A DNA stretch of 35,887 nt. Origin: Spirochaetota bacterium (GTDB taxonomy: Bacteria; Spirochaetota; UBA4802; UBA5550). Below the pieces are notes generated by a model that saw nothing but the letters and a program-made list of their open reading frames with translations, made no database searches and was not told the origin of the DNA. Where the stretch lies: assembly GCA_009787025.1 (NCBI GenBank), contig WRGT01000056.1:1-35887 (forward strand), written 5' to 3'. Shown here piece after piece: positions 7,798-17,030 of this stretch. Made by a program: the position numbers and the translations under genes. How positions within the stretch are numbered: the first letter of the stretch is position 1; each line of letters begins with the position of its first letter.

Positions 7798-8047
7798 TTA
7801 TTTTCCTCTTTATTAAATATCTTGCCTAATATAAATATAGTAGTTTACATAGAGTTATTCTTTCAAATAGTAATCAATGATGAATCATTTGCGCTATAAT
7901 ATTTGTAAAGGGTCAACAAATTTGTTTGTAGGCTTATAATTTTTTTGTTCGGTTTTCTGTCGCTGCCCGCCGACTTACCACAACGGGGCGGCATAATAAA
8001 ATCAGTTCCTATTTGGAGCGCACAAAGGACAAAGCCTGACTGCTTGA
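7798..8047. other. Leader of leuS and spacer
   Basis: Apart from the HepT-like remnant at 8048-8140, the gap between leuS and the nucleotidyltransferase gene holds no gene. About 7960-8040 is richer in GC than its flanks and may be debris. No convincing promoter or riboswitch was found. Confidence 0.4.
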
Positions 8048-8140
8048 TTAAACAGGTAATTTATTTTTCAACTCTACAATGCTAACATGAATTGTGTCCC
8101 ATACAATTTGCATATCAATGGCTTCGTATTTCTTATTCAT
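8048..8140 (-). pseudogene. C-terminal remnant of a HepT-like HEPN toxin
   Basis: A leftward ATG at 8140 sits one base after the stop of the nucleotidyltransferase gene and encodes 30 residues. The stretch YEAIDMQIVWDTI closely resembles the last helix of HepT/DUF86 HEPN proteins (pattern Y-x-x-[IV]-D-x-x-[IV]-W-D). The first three helices and the RX4-6H ribonuclease motif are missing. The neighbour is an MntA-type nucleotidyltransferase, the known partner of HepT. I infer an internal deletion that fused the start region to the tail, or an unrelated short ORF with chance similarity (less likely given position and strand). Confidence 0.6.
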
Positions 8141-8141
8141 G

Positions 8142-8432
8142 TCAACCATATAAACATACCACTTTTTCAATTGACATATTTTTTTTCGTCGCATCTGATA
8201 GCGGTGATTTTAAAATATCCACATCTGCTTTAAGTAATTCTGAAAGCTCCTGTTGAAAGCCGCAGAAATCTAAAAGCGTTACAGGTCTATTCTTAAATTC
8301 GACAATAACATCAACATCGCTGTTTGTTGTAGCGTTCCCTTCAGCATATGAACCGAAAAGATGTACTTGACGTATAGGGTATTGCGGAGCAATTTTATTC
8401 ACGGCCATTTGTATATCTGTAATTGTAAGCAT
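8142..8432 (-). CDS. mntA: MntA-type nucleotidyltransferase (antitoxin-like)
   Basis: The 96-residue protein carries the minimal nucleotidyltransferase signature: GSYAEG with Gly27-Ser28, then Asp39-x-Asp41 (GSx10DxD), and a third acidic residue in ADVDIL (Asp72). In MntA/HepT systems this enzyme AMPylates the HEPN ribonuclease HepT and so silences it. GAGGAAAA eight bases ahead of the ATG is a good ribosome binding site. The gene looks complete, but only a HepT-like tail follows it, so the toxin seems lost and the antitoxin is an orphan. Its present role is unknown. Confidence 0.85.
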   Translation of the reverse strand: MLTITDIQMAVNKIAPQYPIRQVHLFGSYAEGNATTNSDVDVIVEFKNRPVTLLDFCGFQQELSELLKADVDILKSPLSDATKKNMSIEKVVCLYG

Positions 8433-8471
8433 AACACGTTTTTCCTCAATAAAATAAGCTTAAATTAAATG

Positions 8472-8924
8472 TTATGTCTGGTCTTTTAGTATATTAAGAA
8501 TCTCTTCGGAAGACACTGCATTGATAATTTTTTCTTTTACAGGTTCTTTTTTTAGTATTGCCATAATGTTAGAAAGAAGTCTAAGATAATCCTTATGCTG
8601 TTTCTCTCCGGCAATTACTAAAATAATAAGATTAACAGCGTATCCGTCCATAGAATCAAAATCTATCCCTCTTTTAGATACTCCAATTGCAAATGCCATC
8701 TCTGTTACTGTTGAAATCTTTGCGTGAGGAATAGCTATTCCGGCTCCAATACCGGTACTCATAATAGCTTCACGTTCTTTGAGAGCATTAATAAGAGAAT
8801 CTATATCATTACATAGATTAGTACCGTCAAATACTTTTACCAATTCTTCAATTGCATCAAATTTGTTACTTGCATTGACATTTTTTATATACTTTATATC
8901 TGTATATCCGATAACTGAATCCAC
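8472..8924 (-). CDS. PTS EIIA-type (PtsN/fructose family) protein
   Basis: The family accepts phosphate on a histidine from NPr/HPr, either to pass it to a sugar transporter or, in PtsN-like proteins, for regulation. The motif STGIGAGIAIPHAK contains the phospho-acceptor His (residue 81 if read from ATG 8966). The reading frame begins at ATG 8966, but that ATG has no ribosome binding site. GTG at 8924 is preceded by GGAGAG five bases upstream and gives about 150 residues, the usual EIIA length, so I prefer it. There are no EIIB/EIIC genes beside it, which favours a regulatory PtsN-like role. It is divergent from lon. Confidence 0.85.
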   Translation of the reverse strand: MDSVIGYTDIKYIKNVNASNKFDAIEELVKVFDGTNLCNDIDSLINALKEREAIMSTGIGAGIAIPHAKISTVTEMAFAIGVSKRGIDFDSMDGYAVNLIILVIAGEKQHKDYLRLLSNIMAILKKEPVKEKIINAVSSEEILNILKDQT

Positions 8925-9192
8925 AATAACTCTCCACATCTTTTTTCTTATATCCTTTTTAAGCATTAAAAAAAATCTGTCAATAAGAAATTATCAGTTA
9001 AAATATTGCAGATTCAAAATTTAATAAATGAATATTTACTTTAAATAAAGAATACAGGAGATATTATTTAAAAAATGGCATCTTAAATTTCTTAAAATTA
9101 AAAATCATAATTTGCTTAAATAACAAAAAATCCTTGATTATTGACTGCTTAATTGTCTAATAGCTTTTTATGGTTAATTTGGAGAATTCTTT

Positions 9193-11628
9193 ATGATAAT
9201 AGATAATATGGCGAATGAAGGACATGAATTTACAATAGATGCTGATATTATTGATAGAGATCTTATTTCTGTAGATCATGTTCTCCCGGAGCAGCTTTAT
9301 TTAATACCAATCCGTTATCGTCCTATTTTCCCGGGAATTGTTACGCCTCTGATAATATCACACGGCAGATTTGCTAAAATAATTGATCGCGTTATCAGTG
9401 AATCAAGAATTATGGGGCTTGTGTTGATAAAAGATGATGATAAGGGTGAAATTAATTTTGAAGATCTCTATGCCTATGGGACGGCAGTAAGAATATTGAA
9501 AAGAATTAATCTTCCTGATGAAGGAGTAAATGTTTTAATAAACAGTATAAAAAGGTTTAGAATAAAAGATATAATAGAAAAGAAAAAAAATCTTCAAGCT
9601 AATGTAGAATACCTTGATGATATAATAGATAAAAAAAACAAAATTGAGATAAAGGCATATACACGAGAGGTCCTTTCTCAGCTAAAACTGCTCTCTGATA
9701 ATAATCCGCTTTTTACCGAAGAGATGAAACTTACTATGCTTAATGTTGAAGAGCCCGGTAAGATTGCAGATTTTGTAACATCTCTGCTTAATATTGAAAA
9801 ACATGAATATCAAGAAGTCCTTGAAACTATTAATGTAAGGAGCAGACTCGGAAAAGTCTTGCATCTTCTTCATAAGGAGATGGAGGTTGCTGATGTTCAG
9901 AAAAAAATCCAGCATCAAATCGGCGAAAAGATTGATAAGCAGCAGAAAGAGTTTTTTCTTCGCGAGCAGTTAAAGGCTATAAAGGTTGAGCTTGGACTTG
10001 ACGATGACGAAAAAAACTCAGAAGTAAAATCTATGCGTAAACGCCTTGAGGAGATGAAACTTAAACAGGAAGTTAATGATAGAATTGTTGAAGAGCTTGA
10101 TAGATTTGTTTTTTTAGACCCATCGTCATCTGAATATTCCGTATCAAAAAATTATATTGATACGGTTCTTTCAATTCCATGGGATAAGTCCAGTGTTGAT
10201 TCTATTGATCTTGACAGAGCTGAAAAGATTCTTAATAAAGATCACTATGGTCTGGAAGATGTGAAGAAGCGCATACTGGAATTCATTGCCCTTAGAAAGA
10301 TTAAACCTCATGCTAAAGGGTCTATTATATGCTTGGTAGGACCTCCCGGTGTGGGAAAGACATCCCTCGGGAAATCTATTGCCACAGCCCTTGATAGAAA
10401 ATTTTTTAGAATGTCACTTGGCGGCATGAGAGATGAAGCCGAGATTAAAGGTCACAGAAAAACATATATCGGAGCAATGCCGGGAAAAATAATTCAAGGA
10501 CTAAAAATTGCTAAGACAAATAATCCTGTTTTTATGCTTGATGAAATTGATAAGATGGGACAAAGCTACCAAGGCGATCCTGCATCCGCTCTTCTTGAGG
10601 TTCTTGACCCTGAGCAAAATGTAGAATTTAGAGATTACTACATTGATCTTCCGTTTGACCTTTCAAATGTACTCTTTATAACAACAGCTAATACCCTTGA
10701 TACTGTACCTCAGGTGCTTGCCGACAGAATGGAGGTTATCCGTCTATCAGGGTATATAGCTATGGAGAAGTACGAGATTGCGCGGAAGTATCTACTCCCA
10801 AAACAGATTAAAATTCATGGACTTGAAAAGGATAAAGTAAAGATAGATAAAAACGGTTATCTATCCATTATAAATGGGTGGGCAAGAGAAGCAGGCGTTA
10901 GAAATCTTGAAAGAAATATTGAAAAGATATGCAGAAAAACCGCAACTTTGGTTGCAAAGAATAAGCCCATTCCAAAAGGGTATCTTACCGATAAGCAGAT
11001 TAGAGAATATCTTGGAACAGATATTTATAATGAAGATGAAAAGCTTTTAATAAATAAGCCCGGAATTGTTACAGGGCTTGCCTGGACCTCATTCGGGGGA
11101 GCAACACTTACAATTGAGTCTATTGCTGTAAAGGGTAAGGGTAATTCCGACCTTAAACTTACAGGGCAGCTTGGCGATGTTATGACGGAATCTGCAAATA
11201 TTGCCTATACTTTTATTAATCATCATTTACAGGATAATAAAAAAGCAAGAGAAATTTTTGACAACTTCTTAATACATGTCCATGTGCCTGCAGGGGCAAC
11301 TCCTAAAGACGGACCTTCTGCCGGCATTACAATAGCTTCATCAATCTATTCCATGATAACAGGTCTTATGGCAAAGAATAATTTTGCAATGACAGGAGAG
11401 CTTACGCTTTCAGGAAAAGTTCTGCCTGTAGGAGGAATAAAAGAAAAAGTTATTGCAGCAAAAAGGGCTAATATTAAACATATAATAATTCCTTTAGGCA
11501 ATAAAAAAGATTTAGACGATATTCCAAAATATGTAAAAAAAGGGCTGACATTTTATACTACAGATGATATTGTTGAAGTATTGGATATATGCTTTAAAAA
11601 AAATAGAGGAGGAAACTGTAAATTATGA
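9193..11628 (+). CDS. lon: ATP-dependent Lon protease
   Basis: Lon degrades misfolded and regulatory proteins in the cytosol as a hexameric AAA+ serine protease. The 811 residues contain an N-terminal LON substrate domain (about 30-230), a coiled-coil linker (about 235-310), Walker A GPPGVGKT at 383-390, Walker B FMLDEIDK, and the protease domain with Ser709 in KDGPSAG and the dyad Lys752 in GGIKEK. GGAG ahead of the ATG fits as ribosome binding site. Its last bases overlap the start of the ComFB-domain gene by four (ATGA), so the two are translationally coupled. No CIRCE or other heat-shock operator was recognised in the 226-base divergent gap with the EIIA gene. Confidence 0.97.
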   Translation: MIIDNMANEGHEFTIDADIIDRDLISVDHVLPEQLYLIPIRYRPIFPGIVTPLIISHGRFAKIIDRVISESRIMGLVLIKDDDKGEINFEDLYAYGTAVRILKRINLPDEGVNVLINSIKRFRIKDIIEKKKNLQANVEYLDDIIDKKNKIEIKAYTREVLSQLKLLSDNNPLFTEEMKLTMLNVEEPGKIADFVTSLLNIEKHEYQEVLETINVRSRLGKVLHLLHKEMEVADVQKKIQHQIGEKIDKQQKEFFLREQLKAIKVELGLDDDEKNSEVKSMRKRLEEMKLKQEVNDRIVEELDRFVFLDPSSSEYSVSKNYIDTVLSIPWDKSSVDSIDLDRAEKILNKDHYGLEDVKKRILEFIALRKIKPHAKGSIICLVGPPGVGKTSLGKSIATALDRKFFRMSLGGMRDEAEIKGHRKTYIGAMPGKIIQGLKIAKTNNPVFMLDEIDKMGQSYQGDPASALLEVLDPEQNVEFRDYYIDLPFDLSNVLFITTANTLDTVPQVLADRMEVIRLSGYIAMEKYEIARKYLLPKQIKIHGLEKDKVKIDKNGYLSIINGWAREAGVRNLERNIEKICRKTATLVAKNKPIPKGYLTDKQIREYLGTDIYNEDEKLLINKPGIVTGLAWTSFGGATLTIESIAVKGKGNSDLKLTGQLGDVMTESANIAYTFINHHLQDNKKAREIFDNFLIHVHVPAGATPKDGPSAGITIASSIYSMITGLMAKNNFAMTGELTLSGKVLPVGGIKEKVIAAKRANIKHIIIPLGNKKDLDDIPKYVKKGLTFYTTDDIVEVLDICFKKNRGGNCKL

Positions 11629-12299
11629 AATTTTTTAATCTTGTTGAAATGATAGTTGAAAATACTGTTAATGAGGTTCTAACAAAGGAAAAGAATTCTA
11701 AAAATATAAAGTTCCATAGGAGCGATATAATTGCCTATGTCCTCAACCGTGTTCCCCCAAGATATGTTACAGGTGAAAGAGGGATTATACATACCAGAAT
11801 AGATCCGATGTTAAAATATCAGGAACAGACAGATATATTATTTTTAACATATGAAGCAATAAAAGTTTTTTCCGAAAGAAGATCAACCGATACGGAAGCT
11901 ACTAAAATAGAAATGGAAAATCTTTCAGGATTAATGCCCTATCTTATGGGTGAAGTACTTGAAGAGACAACACTGTCAATGATACCCGATATTGAAGTAA
12001 CGCTTTTATATAACAACAAAAATGCTGAAATGATGGATATGAGCTGGAAGAATCCATATATAGCAACAACAGCAACAAAGGGTTATTATCATTTTTGGCC
12101 TAAATATATTGAAAGTGAAATGGGGAAAAGAAATCATATTGAATTTACTCTAAAATTTAGCCATGAGAAGATTGTACCGCATTCTATTCAAATTATAACA
12201 AAAATTAATAAAAAAGGTGATTTAGAGAAAATTCAATCTATACCGCTTGTTCTTTTAAAATTAAAAGAGGGTGTTTCTGCAGATTTTTTAGTGAGTTAA
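11625..12299 (+). CDS. ComFB-domain protein with an uncharacterised C-terminal half
   Basis: Residues 1-90 match the ComFB family (late competence protein ComFB): NLVEMIVENTVNEVL, the RSDIIAYVLNRVPPRYVTGE segment, then GIIHTRID. ComFB-domain proteins in cyanobacteria and Bacillus have been reported as cyclic-dinucleotide receptors. Here the protein is 224 residues, more than twice the plain domain. The second half (about 105-224), starting near LSGLMPYLMGEVLEETT, is unfamiliar; it looks like mixed alpha/beta with a strand-rich end. It overlaps lon by four bases (ATGA), so the two are made together. A regulatory or adaptor role linked to Lon is an inference from this coupling. Its stop is two bases from the convergent tadA stop. 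Confidence 0.75.
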   Translation: MKFFNLVEMIVENTVNEVLTKEKNSKNIKFHRSDIIAYVLNRVPPRYVTGERGIIHTRIDPMLKYQEQTDILFLTYEAIKVFSERRSTDTEATKIEMENLSGLMPYLMGEVLEETTLSMIPDIEVTLLYNNKNAEMMDMSWKNPYIATTATKGYYHFWPKYIESEMGKRNHIEFTLKFSHEKIVPHSIQIITKINKKGDLEKIQSIPLVLLKLKEGVSADFLVS

Positions 12300-12301
12300 A
12301 G

Positions 12302-12763
12302 TTAGAAGTTGCTTTTTCTTTTCCCCTGAAAAAATTCTTTCAGGGTCAGAGATGCCATATCCCTAAGTACGCCAAATTTAATCTCCGGTATATGGTTCAT
12401 CATGCTGTTGCCGCAAATATTAAATACTGTGCCGCATGCGCCGTATTTTATATCCTCTGTTCCAATTATTACACGCCTGATCCTTGAATGGATTATTGCG
12501 CCGGCGCACATGGCGCATGGTTCTTTTGTTACATATATATCGCATCCTGTAAGTCTTTCATTGTTTAAATATCGCGACGCATTTTTTATTGCAATAATCT
12601 CCGCATGCATTGTAGCGTCTTTTTTTTCTCGGTTCTCATTTGAGCCTGATGCTATTATTACGTTATCTTTTACTATAACCGCTCCTACAGGTATTTCATC
12701 TTTTAAATATGCGTTTTTAGCAAGCTGGAGCGCATGCTCCATAAATTCTTCATCTTTTGTCAT
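12302..12763 (-). CDS. tadA: tRNA-specific adenosine deaminase TadA
   Basis: TadA converts A34 to inosine in the tRNA-Arg(ACG) anticodon. The 153 residues have the zinc deaminase motifs: HAE with His53 and catalytic Glu55, then PCAMC with Cys83 and Cys86. The DEIPVGAVIV segment (22-31) is typical. The start follows the nitroreductase stop by eight bases on the same strand, so they are probably co-transcribed. The 3' end abuts the convergent ComFB gene with a two-base gap. Confidence 0.95.
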   Translation of the reverse strand: MTKDEEFMEHALQLAKNAYLKDEIPVGAVIVKDNVIIASGSNENREKKDATMHAEIIAIKNASRYLNNERLTGCDIYVTKEPCAMCAGAIIHSRIRRVIIGTEDIKYGACGTVFNICGNSMMNHIPEIKFGVLRDMASLTLKEFFQGKRKSNF

Positions 12764-12771
12764 AGATTCTA

Positions 12772-13344
12772 TTATTTGCTGATTATTATATCTGTAAGTT
12801 TACGTTTAGGAACATAGTGATTACCTTCACTATCTCTGTAATACTTAATATCATCACCATTATTTATCTCTTTAAGTATTATTTTTTCTTTTGGGAATCC
12901 AAGAGCTATAACAAATTCTATTGTGCAGTTATCCGGTATATTTAATGACTGCGATAAACTCTCTTTATTGATGTTGCCAATCATACATCCTCCCATATCT
13001 TTTGATACTGCGCTTAAGAGTATTGTCTGCGCAGCAATCCCATGATCCCATTTAACGTTAGAAGATATATTTTTATCCGAAAGGATAATGATATATGCAG
13101 ACGGTCTTTCACCGGCGGCAGGTCCGTCCCAATCGGTAAGATAACCTGCCCACCTCAAATGCGGAAAAACCAAATCCCGCTTGTCATAACCTGCAATATA
13201 ATACTTTAACGGCTGAAGGTTCAATGCAGAAGGTATGAGCCTTGCATTATCAACAAATTCCAAAAGTGTATCTGCCGGAATAACTTTCTCTTCATAATAT
13301 ACTCTATAGCTTCTGTTTTTCTTTATTATTTCGCTGAATATCAT
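12772..13344 (-). CDS. Nitroreductase-family flavoprotein
   Basis: The 190-residue protein fits the FMN-dependent nitroreductase family: an N-terminal IIKKNRSYRVY (the R-S-x-R phosphate-binding type segment), PSALNLQPLKYYI (the S-x-x-N-x-Q-P loop) and, near residues 120-130, SAVSKDMGGCMIG followed by IEFVIALGFPKEK. These enzymes reduce quinones, nitro compounds or flavins with NAD(P)H. The substrate cannot be predicted. It is the first gene of a leftward pair with tadA and is divergent from the DsbD gene. Confidence 0.85.
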   Translation of the reverse strand: MIFSEIIKKNRSYRVYYEEKVIPADTLLEFVDNARLIPSALNLQPLKYYIAGYDKRDLVFPHLRWAGYLTDWDGPAAGERPSAYIIILSDKNISSNVKWDHGIAAQTILLSAVSKDMGGCMIGNINKESLSQSLNIPDNCTIEFVIALGFPKEKIILKEINNGDDIKYYRDSEGNHYVPKRKLTDIIISK

Positions 13345-13495
13345 ATTTTTACCTCAATAATTTTAATATATTTAAAGATATAATATTAAATTAGTCAAGA
13401 TAAATTATTTTATTGACTCTTTCATATTTTATATATTTCTAAAAATGATATTTATTTGCAGATGTATTATTATCGAATAGATCTTGGAAAAGAGT

Positions 13496-15358
13496 ATGAG
13501 TAAAAGATATTTATCATTAATGACTTTATCTTTCATCTTAATATCAAGTATTAATTATGCTTTAGGTTATGCTATTGATGAAGTTACAATCTATAATTCT
13601 TCGGGTGAATTGAAAACTGCTGCAGGAGATATTGGATCAGGCATAATAGTTATTGAGATACCTGAAAATTCATATATCTATGCTAATCCTAAAGGTGAAG
13701 GTATAGGTAAAGCTACAGAGATATATATAGAAAAAAAATCTCTTATAAAACGTTTAGAGATAAAATACCCAAAAGGTGAAAAGTATTATGCGTCCGGAGA
13801 TTCCAATCCTGTTAATATTTATCGTAAAACAGCAAGATTCCATTTTATTTATGAGATTGAGAAAAACGTTTCTCCCGAAAATTACACCTTAAAGGCGGAT
13901 ATATCATTGCTGATGTGTACGCAAAATGCCTGTTTCCCCATTGAAAAGAGTATGGATATTCCCATATCTGTGACTGGTAAGAGATTAGATAAAAATTCAG
14001 CTATGATGAATAACTTCGGTGAATTTCTTTCATTGAAGAATAATGAGTCTGATATTAAGATAGATAAAAATATTAAAATAACAAGTCATGGCAATATATC
14101 TGTTTTTAACGATATTATCTTTACTCCAAACTATCCTGATGGAAAAATTACAGGCATTATACAGGCAGTTATATTCGGATTGATTGCAGGTTTTATTCTT
14201 AACTTCATGCCGTGTGTTCTCCCTGTTGTAAGTCTTAAGATAATGTCATTTGTGTTAAATGCCGGAGAGGAGAAAAAAGTAATAGCCGGGCAGGGATTTT
14301 TTTTCTCATTGGGTATTGTTGTAAGTTTTATCTTTCTTGCGGTTTTGGCAGCATTTTTTGGTTATAAATGGGGGACTCTTTTTCAGAATAAATCCTTTGT
14401 TATTATTATGGCATCTTTCATATATGCTATGGCTCTATCCTTTTTGGGAGTTTTTACTTTTAATATATCGTTCTCTATTAGAACACCGGCAAAGAGAGGA
14501 CGGGGAATATATACGGATTCTTTTTTTAAAGGTATAATAGCAACCCTTTTGGCTACTCCATGCAGCGGTCCATTTTTAGGAGGTACGCTTGCATGGACTC
14601 TTACAATGTCTCCTGCTTTTATATTCATAGTTTTTTTATCTGTTGGGATTGGAATGGCTCTTCCTTATATGCTCCTCTCGCTTAATCCTTCACTTTTGAG
14701 ATTTATTCCAAAACCCGGAGAATGGATGAATCACTTTCAAATAGCAATGGGATTTATTCTCATGTTTACGGTAGTTTATCTTTTCAGTGTACTTGATAAT
14801 TCGACGAAAGTCGGATTAATTCTTTTTCTTCTGTTTCTATCAATCGGTTTGTGGCAGTTCGGCAAATTCGGTTCTATTGATAAAGAGAGATGGAAAAGGT
14901 ATTTAACTTTTATTATATTATTGGCAATTATAATAACCGGTTACTTCTTTTCTTTTAAATATCTATTGAACGAGAAAGTTTATGCTCATAAAAAGACAAA
15001 CTTTAGTATTGAAAAAATTTTAAGTAATAAAAAAAACGGCATAATTACAGTTGTCAATTTTACTGCAGATTGGTGTCCAAATTGTTCACTTGTAGAGAAG
15101 TTATCCCTTCAAAATCCAGATGTACAAAAATTATTATCAAGGGATAATATAGAATTCATGGTAGCAGATATAACAAAAAGAGACATTGAAGCAGAACTAT
15201 TGATGGATAAATTAGGCAGCAGATCAATCCCTTTCCTTGCAGTCTTTCCGGCAGGGGAGGATTTTAATTCCCCTATATGCCTAAGAGATATATATTCAGC
15301 AGGCGATGTAATAGATGCATTAACTTTAGCTGAACAACAAACAAATAATCTTGACTAA
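13496..15358 (+). CDS. dsbD: Thiol:disulfide interchange protein DsbD
   Basis: DsbD carries electrons from cytosolic thioredoxin across the inner membrane to periplasmic thiol proteins. Positions here are counted from TTG 13484. A signal-like segment (about 10-28) precedes a DsbD-alpha-type domain with CTQNAC (Cys145, Cys150). The eight-helix core follows, with its cysteine pair in FMPCVLP (Cys244) and TPCSGPFLGG (Cys360), and a C-terminal thioredoxin domain with ADWCPNC (Cys531, Cys534). All six cysteines expected of a full DsbD are present. I prefer ATG 13496, because GGAAAAGAG lies just before it, over the in-frame TTG at 13484. It could feed cytochrome c maturation or disulfide repair. 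Confidence 0.92.
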   Translation: MSKRYLSLMTLSFILISSINYALGYAIDEVTIYNSSGELKTAAGDIGSGIIVIEIPENSYIYANPKGEGIGKATEIYIEKKSLIKRLEIKYPKGEKYYASGDSNPVNIYRKTARFHFIYEIEKNVSPENYTLKADISLLMCTQNACFPIEKSMDIPISVTGKRLDKNSAMMNNFGEFLSLKNNESDIKIDKNIKITSHGNISVFNDIIFTPNYPDGKITGIIQAVIFGLIAGFILNFMPCVLPVVSLKIMSFVLNAGEEKKVIAGQGFFFSLGIVVSFIFLAVLAAFFGYKWGTLFQNKSFVIIMASFIYAMALSFLGVFTFNISFSIRTPAKRGRGIYTDSFFKGIIATLLATPCSGPFLGGTLAWTLTMSPAFIFIVFLSVGIGMALPYMLLSLNPSLLRFIPKPGEWMNHFQIAMGFILMFTVVYLFSVLDNSTKVGLILFLLFLSIGLWQFGKFGSIDKERWKRYLTFIILLAIIITGYFFSFKYLLNEKVYAHKKTNFSIEKILSNKKNGIITVVNFTADWCPNCSLVEKLSLQNPDVQKLLSRDNIEFMVADITKRDIEAELLMDKLGSRSIPFLAVFPAGEDFNSPICLRDIYSAGDVIDALTLAEQQTNNLD

Positions 15359-15402
15359 AACAAAAACAGTTTTATTTTCGTTATTCATGTAAGGTTATAT
15401 AT

Positions 15403-15735
15403 ATGGAAAGTGATATTTTTAAAAGGCTATTTGAAGTTATTGAAGAACGGAAAAATTCTTCACCTGAAAGCTCATACGTTGCTAAATTAATGTTTAAAGG
15501 TACTGAAAAAATAAACAGCAAGATAATAGAAGAGGCTAATGAGGTCTGTGAAGCGGCGCTCGAAACAGATAAGAATCATCTGCTGCATGAAATATGCGAC
15601 CTTATGTTTCATACATTTGTATTAGCATCATATAAGAATATTTCTATTGACGAAATCAATTCCGAATTTGTTAGACGCTTTGGAACAAGCGGACTTGTAG
15701 AGAAAGCAGGGAGAAATAATAATGAATCTGAATGA
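15403..15735 (+). CDS. hisE: Phosphoribosyl-ATP pyrophosphatase HisE
   Basis: HisE removes pyrophosphate from phosphoribosyl-ATP, the second step of histidine synthesis. The 110 residues match the all-alpha MazG-like HisE fold: RLFEVIEERK, SSYVAKLMFKGTEKI, the metal-binding EEANEVCEA motif, and ending with GTSGLVEKAGR. AAGG precedes the ATG. The end overlaps the hisG start by 14 bases, so the two steps are translationally coupled. The other his genes are not in this window. Confidence 0.92.
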   Translation: MESDIFKRLFEVIEERKNSSPESSYVAKLMFKGTEKINSKIIEEANEVCEAALETDKNHLLHEICDLMFHTFVLASYKNISIDEINSEFVRRFGTSGLVEKAGRNNNESE

Positions 15736-16588
15736 AACAAATAGAATAAAGTTTGCCATACCATCTAAAGGCAGACTTATGGATCCTACGATAGAGTTGC
15801 TTAAAAAAGCAGGCTTTAAGTTTAGAACAACCGGACGCAACCTCTATGCAACATGTACAAACTATGAAATAGTATTTATATTTGTAAGAGCTGATGATAT
15901 ACCTGTTCTTGTAGAATCAGGCGTTGTTGATATAGGGGTAACAGGGAGCGATTTGATTATTGAAAGAAAAGCAAATGTCTTAGAGATACTCCCGTTAGGC
16001 TATGGTAAATGCAGGCTATGTGTGGCAGTTAGAGACGGTTTAGAGAATGAGCCTATTGATTTTCTTAAGGGAAAAACTATTGCTACATCATTCCCTGTTA
16101 TGACGCAGGATTACTTTAAAAAAAACAATATAGAAGTTAATTGTATAGAGATGAACGGTTCTGTAGAGATTATGATTTCACTTAATCTTGCTCAGGCAAT
16201 TGTTGATATAGTTGAAACTGGCGACAGTCTTCGTGACCATAATCTGAAAATTTTTAGAGAGATTGGGGTTTATGAAACAACCCTCATAGTAAAAAAAGAA
16301 TCCTCTGATGATGAAAGAATTGTTACGATTAAAAGAAGAATAGAGGGAGTTATTGTTGCTAATCAATACAGTATGCTTGAATATAATATAAAGGAGAGTT
16401 TAATTAAAGAGATTGAAAAGATCACACCCGGATTTAATTCACCCACAATTTCAAAACTTGATAAAGATGATTGGTGTTCAGTCAAAGTTATGGTTAATAA
16501 AAGCGAGGTTGTTCAAGTTATGGACAGGCTTGAGGCTGTAGGGGCTACGGCAATTATTGAGACTGAGATAATAAACTGCAGGTTGTAG
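15722..16588 (+). CDS. hisG: ATP phosphoribosyltransferase HisG (long form)
   Basis: HisG condenses ATP with PRPP, the committed step of histidine synthesis. Its 288 residues match the long form, with a C-terminal ACT-like domain that binds histidine for feedback inhibition and no need of HisZ. Motifs include FAIPSKGRLMDPTIELLKK (11-29), the VDIGVTGSDLI segment, and the PRPP loop region near VDIVETGDSLRDHNLK. The C-terminal KVMVNKSEVVQVMDRLEAVGA fits the regulatory domain. GGGAG eight bases upstream of the ATG sits inside the end of hisE. Confidence 0.95.
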   Translation: MNLNETNRIKFAIPSKGRLMDPTIELLKKAGFKFRTTGRNLYATCTNYEIVFIFVRADDIPVLVESGVVDIGVTGSDLIIERKANVLEILPLGYGKCRLCVAVRDGLENEPIDFLKGKTIATSFPVMTQDYFKKNNIEVNCIEMNGSVEIMISLNLAQAIVDIVETGDSLRDHNLKIFREIGVYETTLIVKKESSDDERIVTIKRRIEGVIVANQYSMLEYNIKESLIKEIEKITPGFNSPTISKLDKDDWCSVKVMVNKSEVVQVMDRLEAVGATAIIETEIINCRL

Positions 16589-16622
16589 AAAAACTGTAAG
16601 TTGCATAAAAGGTCAGCGGTAT

Positions 16623-17030
16623 TCACATAGACGGTTCTTTAGCAGACTGAAATTCAGGGAATATATAATATATTATGCCATCTCTTTCATCCGTCTTTAT
16701 CTCTCTTTTTTTAATCATCTCATTAATTTCGTACTCTACCATTTTACTCCAACCGATCTCTTCAATTATTTTTTCTTTAGTAATTTCTCCATTATTTTTT
16801 TGAGCTGCTCTTAAAATACCGTTTTTTACTAAATCAGGCTTTAACAGCATACCGGATCTGAACTTGCCGAATCCGCTAACTATAAGGATTAGCCCTATTA
16901 TAAAAAAAATTGCAGCAACAACAATTTGGGTGTTTGATTTAGAGGGCATTGTAATAATAAACAATCCCATTAATTCAGAAAGAAGACCGGTAATGATCAT
17001 TGCTGAACCTGTGATTATTTTATAAGCCAT
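16623..17030 (-). CDS. Small membrane protein with winged-helix-like C-terminus
   Basis: The 135-residue product has two hydrophobic helices (about 5-28 and 36-55) and then a soluble tail. The tail (about 65-125) looks like a small winged helix: LVKNGILRAAQKNNGEITKE, IIEEIGWS, VEYEINEMIKKREIK, then a beta hairpin GIIYYIFPEF. That could act in membrane-tethered regulation, but the family is not named with certainty. It converges on hisG with a 34-base gap. Confidence 0.6.
   Translation of the reverse strand: MAYKIITGSAMIITGLLSELMGLFIITMPSKSNTQIVVAAIFFIIGLILIVSGFGKFRSGMLLKPDLVKNGILRAAQKNNGEITKEKIIEEIGWSKMVEYEINEMIKKREIKTDERDGIIYYIFPEFQSAKEPSM

Noticed and set aside
7798-8047. T-box leader upstream of leuS
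   Set aside because: No T-box sequence, specifier-like hairpin or antiterminator could be identified.
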